This document shows, one piece after another, positions 33,246-41,719 of a stretch of DNA of 64,000 bases. The notes under the pieces were generated by a model. The model ran no database searches. It was not told the DNA's origin and saw only the letters and a program-made list of their open reading frames with translations. A program made the position numbers and the translations under genes. Each line of letters starts with the position of its first letter. The stretch's first letter is position 1. Where the stretch lies: assembly GCF_000938255.1 (NCBI RefSeq), contig NZ_JYMR01000049.1:1-64000 (forward strand). Direction: 5' to 3'. This DNA is from Bradyrhizobium sp. LTSP849. Lineage in GTDB: Bacteria; Pseudomonadota; Alphaproteobacteria; Rhizobiales; Xanthobacteraceae.

Positions 33246-34268
33246 ATGAACCGGAGCTGCGAGATGAACGTCAAATCCATTGCCGGCTCGTTTCGGGAAA
33301 GGCGAGCCCGCTCCGCATTATCATCTCATTCGGATCGATCGCGGGCCAGTCAATGGAGCGTGTCTGACTTCGTCGCGCTCACAAAACCGCGCGTCATGAG
33401 TCTTGCCGTCTTCACCGCGCTCGTCGGAATGAGCATCGCTCCGGTTCGACCTGATGTGGCGGCCACGCTTGTCGCGGTCCTTGCCATCGCCGCGGGGGCC
33501 GGAGCCGCCGGCGTCCTCAACATGTGGTACGACGCCGATATCGATGCGGTCATGACCCGCACCGCGATGCGGCCAATTCCCCGGGGCAGGGTCTCCCGGT
33601 TCGCGGCGCTTGTATTTGGTCTCGTTCTGTGTGCGCTCGCGGTGGCGGGTCTCGCATTGGCGACGAACTTGACGGCAGCCGCACTGTTGGCCGGCGCTAT
33701 CCTCTTTTACGTTGTCGTGTACACGCTGTGGCTGAAGCGAACGACGCGACAGAACATCGTCATCGGCGGCGCCGCAGGCGCGCTTCCGCCCGTGATCGGG
33801 TGGACCGCGGCGACCGGAGCAATCGGGTTCGAGCCGCTTGCGCTGTTTCTCATCATCTTCCTGTGGACGCCGCCGCATTTCTGGGCGCTGGCGCTCAACC
33901 GCACCGACGACTACGCACGTGCAGGCGTGCCGATGCTGCCGGTCGTCGCGGGACGCGCTGCGACAACGCGTCAGATCCTGATCTACAGCGGCCTTCTGGC
34001 TCTCGCCTCGGAGCTGCCCTGGGCGATCGGGTTTGCGGGCCCGGTATATGGCGCGATCGCCGCCATCTGCGGGGCTCTTTTCCTTCTGCTCGCTGGTCAA
34101 CTGAACAGGAGCATTGGGGCCGATCGCCCCGCCGCTCAAAGACTGTTTCTATTCTCCATCGCCTATTTGTTCGTGCTGTTCGCGGCCCTCCTGATCGACC
34201 ATCGCGGTGAATCATCGTCATTCATACGCTCGTCGCAGGATGGCATCGTCAACTTCAGCGAGGTTTAA
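33246..34268 (+). CDS. cyoE: Protoheme IX farnesyltransferase (heme o synthase)
   Basis: A 340-residue UbiA-family membrane prenyltransferase that adds a farnesyl group to heme b, giving heme o for the oxidase. It has a 38-residue polar N-terminus, then about nine membrane segments. The prenyl-diphosphate motif is [15 protein letters not shown], the second conserved loop is [18 protein letters not shown], and ALTKPRVM marks the first helix. An ATG at 33264 is an alternative start. The gene is first in the oxidase operon, one base before the subunit II gene, whereas in E. coli cyoE is last. Confidence 0.95.
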   Translation: MNRSCEMNVKSIAGSFRERRARSALSSHSDRSRASQWSVSDFVALTKPRVMSLAVFTALVGMSIAPVRPDVAATLVAVLAIAAGAGAAGVLNMWYDADIDAVMTRTAMRPIPRGRVSRFAALVFGLVLCALAVAGLALATNLTAAALLAGAILFYVVVYTLWLKRTTRQNIVIGGAAGALPPVIGWTAATGAIGFEPLALFLIIFLWTPPHFWALALNRTDDYARAGVPMLPVVAGRAATTRQILIYSGLLALASELPWAIGFAGPVYGAIAAICGALFLLLAGQLNRSIGADRPAAQRLFLFSIAYLFVLFAALLIDHRGESSSFIRSSQDGIVNFSEV

Positions 34269-34269
34269 C

Positions 34270-35148
34270 ATGCGATACGGCTTACTGGCTGTCCTCCTGA
34301 TCGGGGCCATGACGCTCGGTGGCTGCAATGAGGGTGTGCTCGATCCGAAAGGGCCGATTGCGCTGGCCGAACGGCAAATTCTGTTCAACGCACTTGGCAT
34401 CATGCTGGCGATCGTGATCCCGGTAATCCTTGCGACACTTGGCTTCGCTTTCTGGTTTCGTGCATCGAACGAGCGTGCGCGCTATCGGCCAGATTTCACA
34501 TATTCCGGACGCCTTGAGTTGCTGGTCTGGTCCATCCCCGGGATGACGGTACTCCTGGTCGGCGGCGTCGCATGGATCGGCGCACACGACCTTGATCCGG
34601 GCAAGCCGATTAGCTCAACGGTGAAGCCTGTCAACGTTCAGGTCGTCTCACTCGATTGGAAATGGCTGTTCATCTATCCAGAGCAGGGCATCGCGAGCGT
34701 CAACAAGTTGGTCGTACCGGTTGGCACGCCGATCAGCTTCGAGCTGACTTCATCGAGCGTCATGAACAGCTTCTTCGTGCCTCAGCTCGGGAGCCAGATC
34801 TACACCATGTCAGGAATGGCGACGCGCCTGCACCTGCAGGCGGACCATCTCGGAACCTATCCAGGGGTATCCGCCATGTTCAGCGGTGACGGCTTTCCAG
34901 ACATGCACTTCACGGTCGATGCAGTGACAGACGACAGATTTGCGCAATGGTCTCGGCAGGCCGGCGAAACCGGTTCGGTACTCGATAAGCAGGCTTACGC
35001 CGACCTGTTCAAGCCGAGCAAGGCGGTCGCGCCGTTCACCTATCGTGGCGTCGTCCCTGGTCTGTTCAGCAGCATCGTAAACGCTGACATGGGTCCGCAA
35101 AACTCCTCGCTGTCAATTTGTTCAACGTCGCAGAGGGCAGAGCGATGA
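34270..35148 (+). CDS. cyoA: Cytochrome bo3-type quinol oxidase subunit II
   Basis: A 292-residue lipoprotein. The signal peptide ends in the lipobox LGGC with Cys19 as the lipidation site, followed by two transmembrane helices ([20 protein letters not shown] and [20 protein letters not shown]). The periplasmic cupredoxin domain contains [20 protein letters not shown] and [14 protein letters not shown]. The CuA ligands of cytochrome c oxidases are absent, as expected for a quinol oxidase. Its stop overlaps the cyoB start by ATGA. Confidence 0.95.
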   Translation: MRYGLLAVLLIGAMTLGGCNEGVLDPKGPIALAERQILFNALGIMLAIVIPVILATLGFAFWFRASNERARYRPDFTYSGRLELLVWSIPGMTVLLVGGVAWIGAHDLDPGKPISSTVKPVNVQVVSLDWKWLFIYPEQGIASVNKLVVPVGTPISFELTSSSVMNSFFVPQLGSQIYTMSGMATRLHLQADHLGTYPGVSAMFSGDGFPDMHFTVDAVTDDRFAQWSRQAGETGSVLDKQAYADLFKPSKAVAPFTYRGVVPGLFSSIVNADMGPQNSSLSICSTSQRAER

Positions 35149-37133
35149 ATCTCCTTGGCAAGCTCGACTGGAACGCGATTCCCCTCCATGAGCCGATCAT
35201 CATGGGCGCAACGGGCTTCATGGTCCTGGTCGTACTGGTTGTTCTCGGATTCGTCACGGCGAAGGGAGCCTGGCCCTATCTGTGGCGCGAATGGCTCACC
35301 TCGGTCGACCACAAGCGGATAGGCGCCATGTATTGCATACTGGCGCTCATCATGATGTTGCGCGGCTTCAGCGATGCGATCATGATTCGCACGCAGCAGG
35401 CGATCGCAGCCGGAGGTGCCCAAGGTTATCTGCCGCCCGAGCATTTCAATCAGATTTTCTCGGCGCACGGCACGATCATGATTTTGTTCATGGCAATGCC
35501 GTTCGTGGTAGGGCTCATGAACTTCGCGGTGCCGTTGCAACTTGGTGTGCGCGATGTCGCATTCCCTACGCTCAACTCCGTCAGCTTCTGGCTGACGGCC
35601 TCGGGCGCGTTGCTGGTCAACATTTCGCTGGCCGTCGGCGAGTTCTCGAAAGCGACCTGGTGGGGTTATCCCCCCCTGAGCGAGATGCAATATTCGCCCG
35701 GCGTCGGCGTCGACTACTATCTTTGGTCGCTGCAAATCTCCGGTATCGGCACCTTGCTGGCGGGCATCAACTTCGTCACGACAATCCTCAAACTGCGGGC
35801 GCCAGGGATGAGCTATATGCGCATGCCGGTCTTCTGCTGGACCGCGCTTGCCGCCAACCTGCTCATTGTTGCGGCCTTTCCGGTCCTGACCGCGACTCTC
35901 GCGATGCTGGCGCTCGATCGCTATCTCGGCTTTCACTTCTTCACGCTCGAAGGCCAGGGCAATCAGATGCTGTACTCCAATCTGTTCTGGGTATGGGGGC
36001 ACCCGGAAGTCTACATCCTGATCCTTCCGGCGTTCGGCGTATTCTCGGAAGTGATGGCGACCTTCTCGGGCAAGCCGTTGTTCGGCTATCGCTCGATGGT
36101 AGCCGCGACGATGGCCATCTGCGTCCTCTCCTTCCTGGTCTGGCTGCACCACTTTTTCACAATGGGTGCCAGCGCAAACGTCAACGGCTTCTTCGGCGTC
36201 ATGAGCATGATCATCGCGTTGCCGACGGGCGCGAAAGTCTTCAACTGGCTGTTCACGATGTACGGCGGCCGGGTTCGGTTCTCGGTGCCGGTGCTGTGGT
36301 CGATTGGCTTCATCGTGACTTTCGTCATCGGCGGCATGACCGGCGTGCTCATGGCGGTGCCCCCGGCCGACTTCCAGCTGCACAACAGCGTGTTCCTGGT
36401 CGCGCACTTCCACAACGTCGCCATCGGTGGCGTCGTGTTCGGTGTGATGGCGGGGTACAATTATTGGTTCCCCAAGGCCTTCGGGTTCAGGCTCGACGAA
36501 CGTTGGGGGAAAGCCTCGTTCTGGTGCTGGTTCATTGGCTTCTATGTCGCCTTCATGCCGCTCTACGTGCTGGGCCTGATGGGCATGACCCGGCGCATGC
36601 AACATTACGACAATTTGTCCTGGCAGCCGTGGTTGATAGCAGCAGCATTCGGCACCGCTATCATCCTGGTCGGCGTCGTTTGCCAAATCGTGCAACTCGT
36701 TGTGTCGATCCGCAATCGCGAGGAGCTGCGTGACGTGACCGGTGACCCGTGGAACGGCCGCACGCTCGAATGGGCGACAGCGTCGCCGCCGCCGGCATGG
36801 AACTTTGCGTTCCAACCCAAGGTCGCCGGACTGGACGCGTTCTGGAGCAGCAAAAGCCGCGCGCAAGCGACAAAGGACGGGTCGACGCCGACTCGCAACT
36901 ACGAGCCCGTCGAAATGCCGAAGAATAGCGCCACCGGCTTTGTTACTGCCTTCTTCGCAGTTGTCATCGGCTTTGCGATGATCTGGCACATTTGGTGGCT
37001 GGCCAGCGTCGGAGTGTTCGGCGCATTCATGACGTTGCTTGCCTTCACATTCCGCCGGCACAACGAAATCGAGGTGCCAGCCGAGGAGATCGCCCGGTTC
37101 GTGCGGGCCCACCAGGCAGGAGTTGCAGCATGA
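35145..37133 (+). CDS. cyoB: Cytochrome bo3-type quinol oxidase subunit I
   Basis: A 662-residue heme-copper oxidase subunit with about 15 membrane helices that carries the low-spin heme and the heme o3/CuB site. Visible ligands and channel residues are the histidine in FSAHGTIMI, the D-channel Asp in LGVRDVAFP, the cross-linked His and the Glu in WGHPEVYIL, the CuB pair in WLHHFF, the K-channel Lys in [10 protein letters not shown] and the two histidines in [10 protein letters not shown]. This is a type A proton-pumping oxidase. The ATG overlaps the cyoA stop and the stop overlaps cyoC. Confidence 0.97.
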   Translation: MNLLGKLDWNAIPLHEPIIMGATGFMVLVVLVVLGFVTAKGAWPYLWREWLTSVDHKRIGAMYCILALIMMLRGFSDAIMIRTQQAIAAGGAQGYLPPEHFNQIFSAHGTIMILFMAMPFVVGLMNFAVPLQLGVRDVAFPTLNSVSFWLTASGALLVNISLAVGEFSKATWWGYPPLSEMQYSPGVGVDYYLWSLQISGIGTLLAGINFVTTILKLRAPGMSYMRMPVFCWTALAANLLIVAAFPVLTATLAMLALDRYLGFHFFTLEGQGNQMLYSNLFWVWGHPEVYILILPAFGVFSEVMATFSGKPLFGYRSMVAATMAICVLSFLVWLHHFFTMGASANVNGFFGVMSMIIALPTGAKVFNWLFTMYGGRVRFSVPVLWSIGFIVTFVIGGMTGVLMAVPPADFQLHNSVFLVAHFHNVAIGGVVFGVMAGYNYWFPKAFGFRLDERWGKASFWCWFIGFYVAFMPLYVLGLMGMTRRMQHYDNLSWQPWLIAAAFGTAIILVGVVCQIVQLVVSIRNREELRDVTGDPWNGRTLEWATASPPPAWNFAFQPKVAGLDAFWSSKSRAQATKDGSTPTRNYEPVEMPKNSATGFVTAFFAVVIGFAMIWHIWWLASVGVFGAFMTLLAFTFRRHNEIEVPAEEIARFVRAHQAGVAA

Positions 37134-37762
37134 ATATCGCCGTCGCAATTGATCAGATTCCGCAAGACGCACTGCCAAGTGCGAGCGAAGCGGGACCTGC
37201 TCCAAAGAGGATCGTGGTCGCCTATGGCTTCTGGATCTTTCTGCTGAGTGACATCATCATGTTTGCCGCGCTGTTCGCGAGCTACGCGGTTCTCGTGCGC
37301 TCCACGGCCGGCGGCCCGACCGGCGCCCAGCTGTTCAATCAGACTACGGTCGCGATCGAAACTGTTTGCCTTCTCGTTTCGAGCTACAGCTGTGGAATGA
37401 TGTCCTTGGCCGTCAATTCGCGCCGCTACCTCAGGACCTATTTGGGCGCCCTGATCACCTTCGCGCTCGGAGCCACGTTTCTTAGTCTCGAGATCCGCGA
37501 GTTCCTGAGCATGATCGCCATCGGTGCGGCGCCGCAGCGGAGCGCGTTTCTGTCCGCATTCTTCACGCTTGTCGGATGCCACGGGCTACACGTCGCGCTC
37601 GGACTGATCTGGCTGGTCGTGATGATGGTGCAGGTGGCGGTATTCGGATTCGCTGCGAGGGTGCAGCATCGACTGCTCTGCTTCTCCTTGTTCTGGCACG
37701 CACTCGACATCGTTTGGGTCGGGGTATTCACGGTGGTCTATCTGATGGGAGTGAGTTCATGA
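37130..37762 (+). CDS. cyoC: Cytochrome bo3-type quinol oxidase subunit III
   Basis: A 210-residue membrane protein with five transmembrane helices typical of quinol oxidase subunit III. The first reads [20 protein letters not shown], and [16 protein letters not shown] and [18 protein letters not shown] are conserved later. It supports proton uptake stability of subunit I. It is coupled by ATGA overlaps to cyoB before it and cyoD after it. Longer frames from 36992 overlap cyoB and are not real. Confidence 0.95.
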   Translation: MNIAVAIDQIPQDALPSASEAGPAPKRIVVAYGFWIFLLSDIIMFAALFASYAVLVRSTAGGPTGAQLFNQTTVAIETVCLLVSSYSCGMMSLAVNSRRYLRTYLGALITFALGATFLSLEIREFLSMIAIGAAPQRSAFLSAFFTLVGCHGLHVALGLIWLVVMMVQVAVFGFAARVQHRLLCFSLFWHALDIVWVGVFTVVYLMGVSS

Positions 37763-38154
37763 CCGAAGCTCGACACGAACGTGCACCCGGAGACAGGCCG
37801 AGCCGCGAGATGGACGCATCGGCTCCGTCCGAGTTTCTCGTCTACACGATCGGCCTATTTGTGGCGCTTCTTCTCACGGCCACATCGTTCTGGACTGCAA
37901 ACACGACGCTGCTCTGGTCGGGCGGCGTATTCCTCGGGCTCGCTGTCCTCGCCATCGCCCAGATGGGCATTCACCTGGTGTTTTTCCTGCACATCAGCAG
38001 CGGGCCGGAAAGCACAAACAACGTGCTGGCGCTCGCCTTTGGCGTTCTCATCGTAGTCGTCGTGATCGCCGGAACGATGTGGATCGTGGCAGATATGAAC
38101 GCGAACATGATGATGCCTTCGGGCGCGCCGATGAGCATGAGGATGCAGCATTGA
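37759..38154 (+). CDS. cyoD: Cytochrome bo3-type quinol oxidase subunit IV
   Basis: A 131-residue subunit IV with three transmembrane helices (FLVYTIGLFVALLLTATSFW; GVFLGLAVLAIAQMGIHLVF; NVLALAFGVLIVVVVIAGTM) and the family landmark QMGIHLVFFLHI. The C-terminus is methionine-rich, ending in MSMRMQH. It helps CuB assembly in E. coli. ATG 37759 overlaps the cyoC stop. This is the last gene of the operon; no hairpin follows at once. Confidence 0.93.
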   Translation: MTEARHERAPGDRPSREMDASAPSEFLVYTIGLFVALLLTATSFWTANTTLLWSGGVFLGLAVLAIAQMGIHLVFFLHISSGPESTNNVLALAFGVLIVVVVIAGTMWIVADMNANMMMPSGAPMSMRMQH

Positions 38155-38307
38155 AGGGCGTCGCGGGGATAGCCGCTGCCAATCGAGCATGCCGTCCTTG
38201 CGCAGTGCGTGTTGGATAGTTTTGGCGGCCCCGTCGATCGGAAGGGGTTGCGCTTGCCGGCGCGACCGCCGTTTCAGGGCGGAGGCAGATGGAATGCGTC
38301 TCAAACG

Positions 38308-38580
38308 TCAGACGCGATTGTTGCCCCACGCACTGTCGAACAGCGCTGAGGCGACGTCGACGGTCAGCGCCGGCCAGGCGATCGCGAGCTCGAACGGGTT
38401 CATTGGAACGATGGATCCGACGAAGCCGCTCACCATCAACCGTCTGGGGTAGCACTCGGTGCCGCAATAGCGCTTTAAGCTGGAAAGATCGTGCAGATAG
38501 CCCCGCTCCAGCGGCCGCGAACACGCCGCGCAGGCAGCGGGACTGCGCGGCGCCATGCTGTTCACCACCACAAACTTCAT
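38308..38580 (-). CDS. Small Cys-rich protein of unknown function
   Basis: A 90-residue protein with four cysteines spaced as CAAC and CGTEC in MAPRSPAACAACSRPLERG and YCGTECYPRR, a pattern that suggests a small zinc-binding fold. The C-terminal half is hydrophobic and neutral. I chose ATG 38580; an ATG at 38595 would add five residues. I recall similar short proteins as conserved hypotheticals in Bradyrhizobium but know no function. The gene is convergent with cyoD and tail-to-head with the next secreted protein gene. Confidence 0.65.
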   Translation of the reverse strand: MKFVVVNSMAPRSPAACAACSRPLERGYLHDLSSLKRYCGTECYPRRLMVSGFVGSIVPMNPFELAIAWPALTVDVASALFDSAWGNNRV

Positions 38581-38608
38581 TATGGGAATAGGCATCTGCT
38601 CGATCCGT

Positions 38609-38932
38609 CTATCTTATGGTGCGTTTGCGACTGCTATTGGTATCTCTAGCGCTGGGTATTTGCGTGAGGTCCACCTGGATCGCCTGCCTGCAAGCATCGC
38701 TGAGTTGGGGGTTACGCTCTCTGAGACAAATCGTTATGTCATCCGCATTGGGGATGAACGCGCTGCAAAGTCTGAACACGTCCGGCGTGCATGCCTGGCG
38801 CTGTTCTGGTGTCCCTTGCGAGAACGAGGGGGCGGGCCAGGCGGCTGCGAACAGCAGGCAGAGGGACGTACATGACCGCGCCAAAAATCTCGACTGCCGC
38901 GGTGTCCATCTATTTTGGCTTTTCGTTTTCAT
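38609..38932 (-). CDS. Secreted Cys-rich protein of unknown function
   Basis: A 107-residue protein with a basic N-terminus, a signal peptide (SLCLLFAAAWPAPSFSQ, cleavage near residue 39) and a mature core with cysteines in QACTPDVFRLCSAFIP and ITICLRERNPQLSDACRQA. The four-cysteine helical hairpin resembles Cys-rich repeat proteins (GLG1-like) found as exported hypotheticals in Bradyrhizobium and Rhodopseudomonas. I chose ATG 38932 over the longer frame to 39148, whose N-terminus is unrelated. Function is unknown; the periplasm is the likely location. Confidence 0.75.
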   Translation of the reverse strand: MKTKSQNRWTPRQSRFLARSCTSLCLLFAAAWPAPSFSQGTPEQRQACTPDVFRLCSAFIPNADDITICLRERNPQLSDACRQAIQVDLTQIPSARDTNSSRKRTIR

Positions 38933-39258
38933 CAAAAAGTCTCGCGTAGTTAATCGAAGCCGATACTGGACCTCATCCCGCAGACATCGATACGCTCTTG
39001 TTGGAGCGGGGGCTTGTCGCGAAACGTCAACGTTTGTAGCTTCCGACCCTGTCGCTGCCGTCTGCTGCCTGGAATGGACTTGCGGAGGATTGGGCGATGC
39101 GGAGGTTGTTCGGTTCAACCGGTTTGTGCCAACGTCGGATACGCACAAACCACCAAGTCATCACGCGTTTGTCCAAGCCTTGAGGTTGATACCGACGCTA
39201 ACGTTCCGTGTTGGAATAGTGCGCGCGCATGATGCGCCACGGGCGGTGGGAACGCGAG
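38933..39258. other. Intergenic region before the acetoacetate-decarboxylase-like pair
   Basis: This 326-base region between the minus-strand secreted protein and the first decarboxylase-like gene holds promoters for both directions by position. I see no convincing gene, hairpin or operator in it. Confidence 0.5.
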
Positions 39259-40059
39259 ATGCTGAAAGGATTCACCGCTCCTCGGTCTCCCCTCGGCATC
39301 GCCGCATTGGTCCCGTCGCCACCCTGGCACTTCGCGGGAGACGTGCTCGCGGTGGAATTCTGGAATGATCCCGATATATCGGCCCATATCCTTCCGACCG
39401 GTGTGGAGCTCGATGAGCAATGTCGAGGCCGCTCCGTTGCACTCTTCACAGACTATCAGTTCACGGCGCAGAACGATGAGCATCTGGACCCGGCCAGATA
39501 TCAGTGTCGCGGATTCAGCATCCTCCTCGATGCGATCTGGAAGGGCATACCAATAGCGTGGTGCCCATACTGCTACGTCGACAACGACGCCGCACTAATG
39601 AGAGGCTGGATTCAGGGATATCCGAGAAAGCTCGGCACTGTGCACCAGACGCGGACTTTTGCCGCTGCGAGCCTGGCTTCGGCGCCGCTGGTGCATGATG
39701 GGAGATTCTCTGCCTGCATGTCCGCGCACGGCCGTTTGCTGGTGCAGGCTGGTGTTACCTTGCGCGAAAGGGCCGAGCATCTTGGCGGCATGCTCGATCG
39801 GCGGATTGTCGGACGGCGGTATTTTCCGCGGCTCTCCGCGGGCCTGCACGACAAGCCCGCGGTGGATGAGCTCGTTCGGTGCGTTTCGGGCCACCCCCTT
39901 ATCACGAACGTCTGGATCGGAGAGGGCGAGCTCAATTTTCCAGAAGCCTATGGCGAAGAGCTGGAAATGCTGGGGCCGCTCAAGGTGGGACGCGGATACC
40001 GGTTCTCGTTTTCCTATTCCGTCACCGATATCGAGGTTCTGGCGGATCTGACCGCTTAG
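39259..40059 (+). CDS. Acetoacetate decarboxylase-like protein with Lys-to-Arg change at the Schiff-base position
   Basis: A 266-residue member of the acetoacetate decarboxylase superfamily, starting MLKGFTAPRSPLG like its neighbour. The conserved core WCPYCYVDNDAALMRGWIQG leads into the active-site stretch, which reads YPRKLG with Arg123-Lys124. In acetoacetate decarboxylase this place is Lys-Lys, and the first Lys forms the Schiff base. The protein may therefore be non-catalytic, use Lys124, or run different chemistry. An ATG at 39229 is an alternative start. It is 106 bases ahead of a full-length paralogue with the same length. Confidence 0.85.
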   Translation: MLKGFTAPRSPLGIAALVPSPPWHFAGDVLAVEFWNDPDISAHILPTGVELDEQCRGRSVALFTDYQFTAQNDEHLDPARYQCRGFSILLDAIWKGIPIAWCPYCYVDNDAALMRGWIQGYPRKLGTVHQTRTFAAASLASAPLVHDGRFSACMSAHGRLLVQAGVTLRERAEHLGGMLDRRIVGRRYFPRLSAGLHDKPAVDELVRCVSGHPLITNVWIGEGELNFPEAYGEELEMLGPLKVGRGYRFSFSYSVTDIEVLADLTA

Positions 40060-40165
40060 CAATCCGGATTGCGGCAGGAACAGACAAATCGACGCATTTC
40101 AATCAAATCCAGCGAGGCTGGTTCCGGTAGCCTCTGTGCCGAAAGCGATGCATCAGGACACGGGA

Positions 40166-40966
40166 ATGCTCAAGGGCTTTACAGTTCCGAAGTCGCCATT
40201 CGGCCAGGCCGCTCTAACTCCGACGCCACCCTGGCACTATGCCGGCGATGCTGTCGGCATTGAGTTCTGGACCGACCCCGAGGCGACAGCTGCCACATTG
40301 CCGAGCGGTCTTTCCCCAGATCCGGAGTCGAACGGTCACGCCGTCATGATGTTCTTGGATTGGCAATTCACCGCCCAGGACGACGAATATCTTGAGCCGG
40401 CTCGTTATCAATATCGCGAGGCGTTTGTCCTGGTCGACGCGATGTATCGCGACGTGCCGGTCATGTGGTGTCCGTACATCTATGTCGACAACGACGCTGC
40501 GCTGGCGCGCGGTTGGACGCAGGGATTTCCGAAGAAGATGGGCAACATCTTTCAGACGCGCTCCTTTGTGGCCTCAGGACCCGCCGCGGCGCCCGTCGAG
40601 CCCGGCAGCCGGTTTGGCGCCAGCCTTTCGGCGCATGGCCAGCGTCTTGCGGAGGCGTGCGTCACCTTGCGCAAGCCGGTCGAAGACGGCTTGTCTCTGC
40701 TCACCCGCCCCACGGTCTTGCTGCGATACTTCCCGAGACTGGTGGTCGGATGCCAAGACAAGCCTGCGGTCGACGAGCTTGCGATGTCGGTCACCGACAA
40801 TCTCATCGTTGCCGGCGCATGGATCGGGACGGGCGAGCTCAATTTTCCGGAAACGAATGGCGAAGAACTCCATGCGCTCGCGCCGAGGCGGATCGAGTCG
40901 GGATTCCGCTACTCACTTTCCTACTCGATCAGCGATCTGAAGGTCCTGGAAGACCGTGGCTCGTAA
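40166..40966 (+). CDS. Acetoacetate decarboxylase-like protein with intact Lys-Lys site
   Basis: A 266-residue acetoacetate decarboxylase superfamily protein. It aligns with the preceding gene along its length (MLKGFTVPKSPFG at the start, WCPYIYVDNDAALARGWTQG, GELNFPETNGEE near the end). The active site reads FPKKMG with Lys123-Lys124, matching the Schiff-base pair of acetoacetate decarboxylase. Relatives catalyse decarboxylation or aldolase-dehydratase reactions on beta-keto acids. The start MLKGF at 40166 is supported by the conserved N-terminus; an ATG at 40151 is also possible. It precedes the AraC gene in the same direction. Confidence 0.88.
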   Translation: MLKGFTVPKSPFGQAALTPTPPWHYAGDAVGIEFWTDPEATAATLPSGLSPDPESNGHAVMMFLDWQFTAQDDEYLEPARYQYREAFVLVDAMYRDVPVMWCPYIYVDNDAALARGWTQGFPKKMGNIFQTRSFVASGPAAAPVEPGSRFGASLSAHGQRLAEACVTLRKPVEDGLSLLTRPTVLLRYFPRLVVGCQDKPAVDELAMSVTDNLIVAGAWIGTGELNFPETNGEELHALAPRRIESGFRYSLSYSISDLKVLEDRGS

Positions 40967-41125
40967 GCGATCCATTTGAAAATAAAAGACTTTTTCTCAT
41001 TTTTGAATGTTTGCCCAGCAACGGAGCATTTGCCCGTATTTAACTGTTCAGAACACTACTTAACAAGCCAAGACGCTCCCCTTGCTGCACTCTCTCGCCG
41101 GGCTGTCGGACTGATCGTCGAGGGA

Positions 41126-41719
41126 ATGATAATGGCAGGACTTCCGGCTACCGCAGCAGAATCTTCCTTGGGATCCGACCAACAGTTCAACCTGGTTGCG
41201 AACAGCCTGGCCACGCTGCTTGAAACGGCAAGGCGGGAGCTGGAACGTGATCGAGATGCGGCCAGAGTGTCGCTGGCTACGGCATCCCACATCCTGCAAG
41301 CGGAGATCGAGCGCAGCTCGGGCGCCATCGGCGCCATAAGGGGTGGTCTGGCGGCCTGGCAGATCCTGCGCGTGCGAGCTTATATCGACAGCAATCTGCA
41401 CCGCACCATTCACATTCGGGATCTCAGTGCGGTCGCACGTCGAAGCCCGGCGCACTTTTCCCGGAAGTTCAAACTGGCCATTGGGGAGTCGCCGCATGCC
41501 TACGTGGTGAAAAGGCGACTGGAGCGAGCCTGCCACCTGATGATGACCAGCGCGGCGTCGCTGAGCGAGATAGCCTTGAGTGTGGGCTTTTCCGATCAAG
41601 CACATCTATGCCGGCTCTTCAGGCATGCCTTTGGTCAAAGCCCGGCCAACTGGCGACGCGAGCTCGGTATCCCCTGCGAGCTTACCTCGAGATCCGACAT
41701 GGACGAGCATATCCCATGA
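41126..41719 (+). CDS. Short AraC family regulator (DNA-binding domain with brief N-terminus)
   Basis: A 197-residue protein whose C-terminal half is a complete AraC/XylS domain with two helix-turn-helices: IHIRDLSAVARRSPAHFSRK, then GESPHAYVVKRRLERACHLM and SEIALSVGFSDQAHLCRLFR. The N-terminal part (about 90 residues) is helical with no cupin or amidotransferase sensor. I chose ATG 41126 after GAGGG; the open frame extends to a TTG at 40976 with a less typical leader. Its stop overlaps the next gene, a giant ATPase regulator, by ATGA, so the two are translationally coupled. Confidence 0.85.
   Translation: MIMAGLPATAAESSLGSDQQFNLVANSLATLLETARRELERDRDAARVSLATASHILQAEIERSSGAIGAIRGGLAAWQILRVRAYIDSNLHRTIHIRDLSAVARRSPAHFSRKFKLAIGESPHAYVVKRRLERACHLMMTSAASLSEIALSVGFSDQAHLCRLFRHAFGQSPANWRRELGIPCELTSRSDMDEHIP

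Noticed and set aside
35040-37205. A 721-residue open frame antisense to cyoB
   Set aside because: Charged, His/Glu/Arg-rich low-complexity translation that mirrors the membrane helices of cyoB; typical of high-GC shadow frames.
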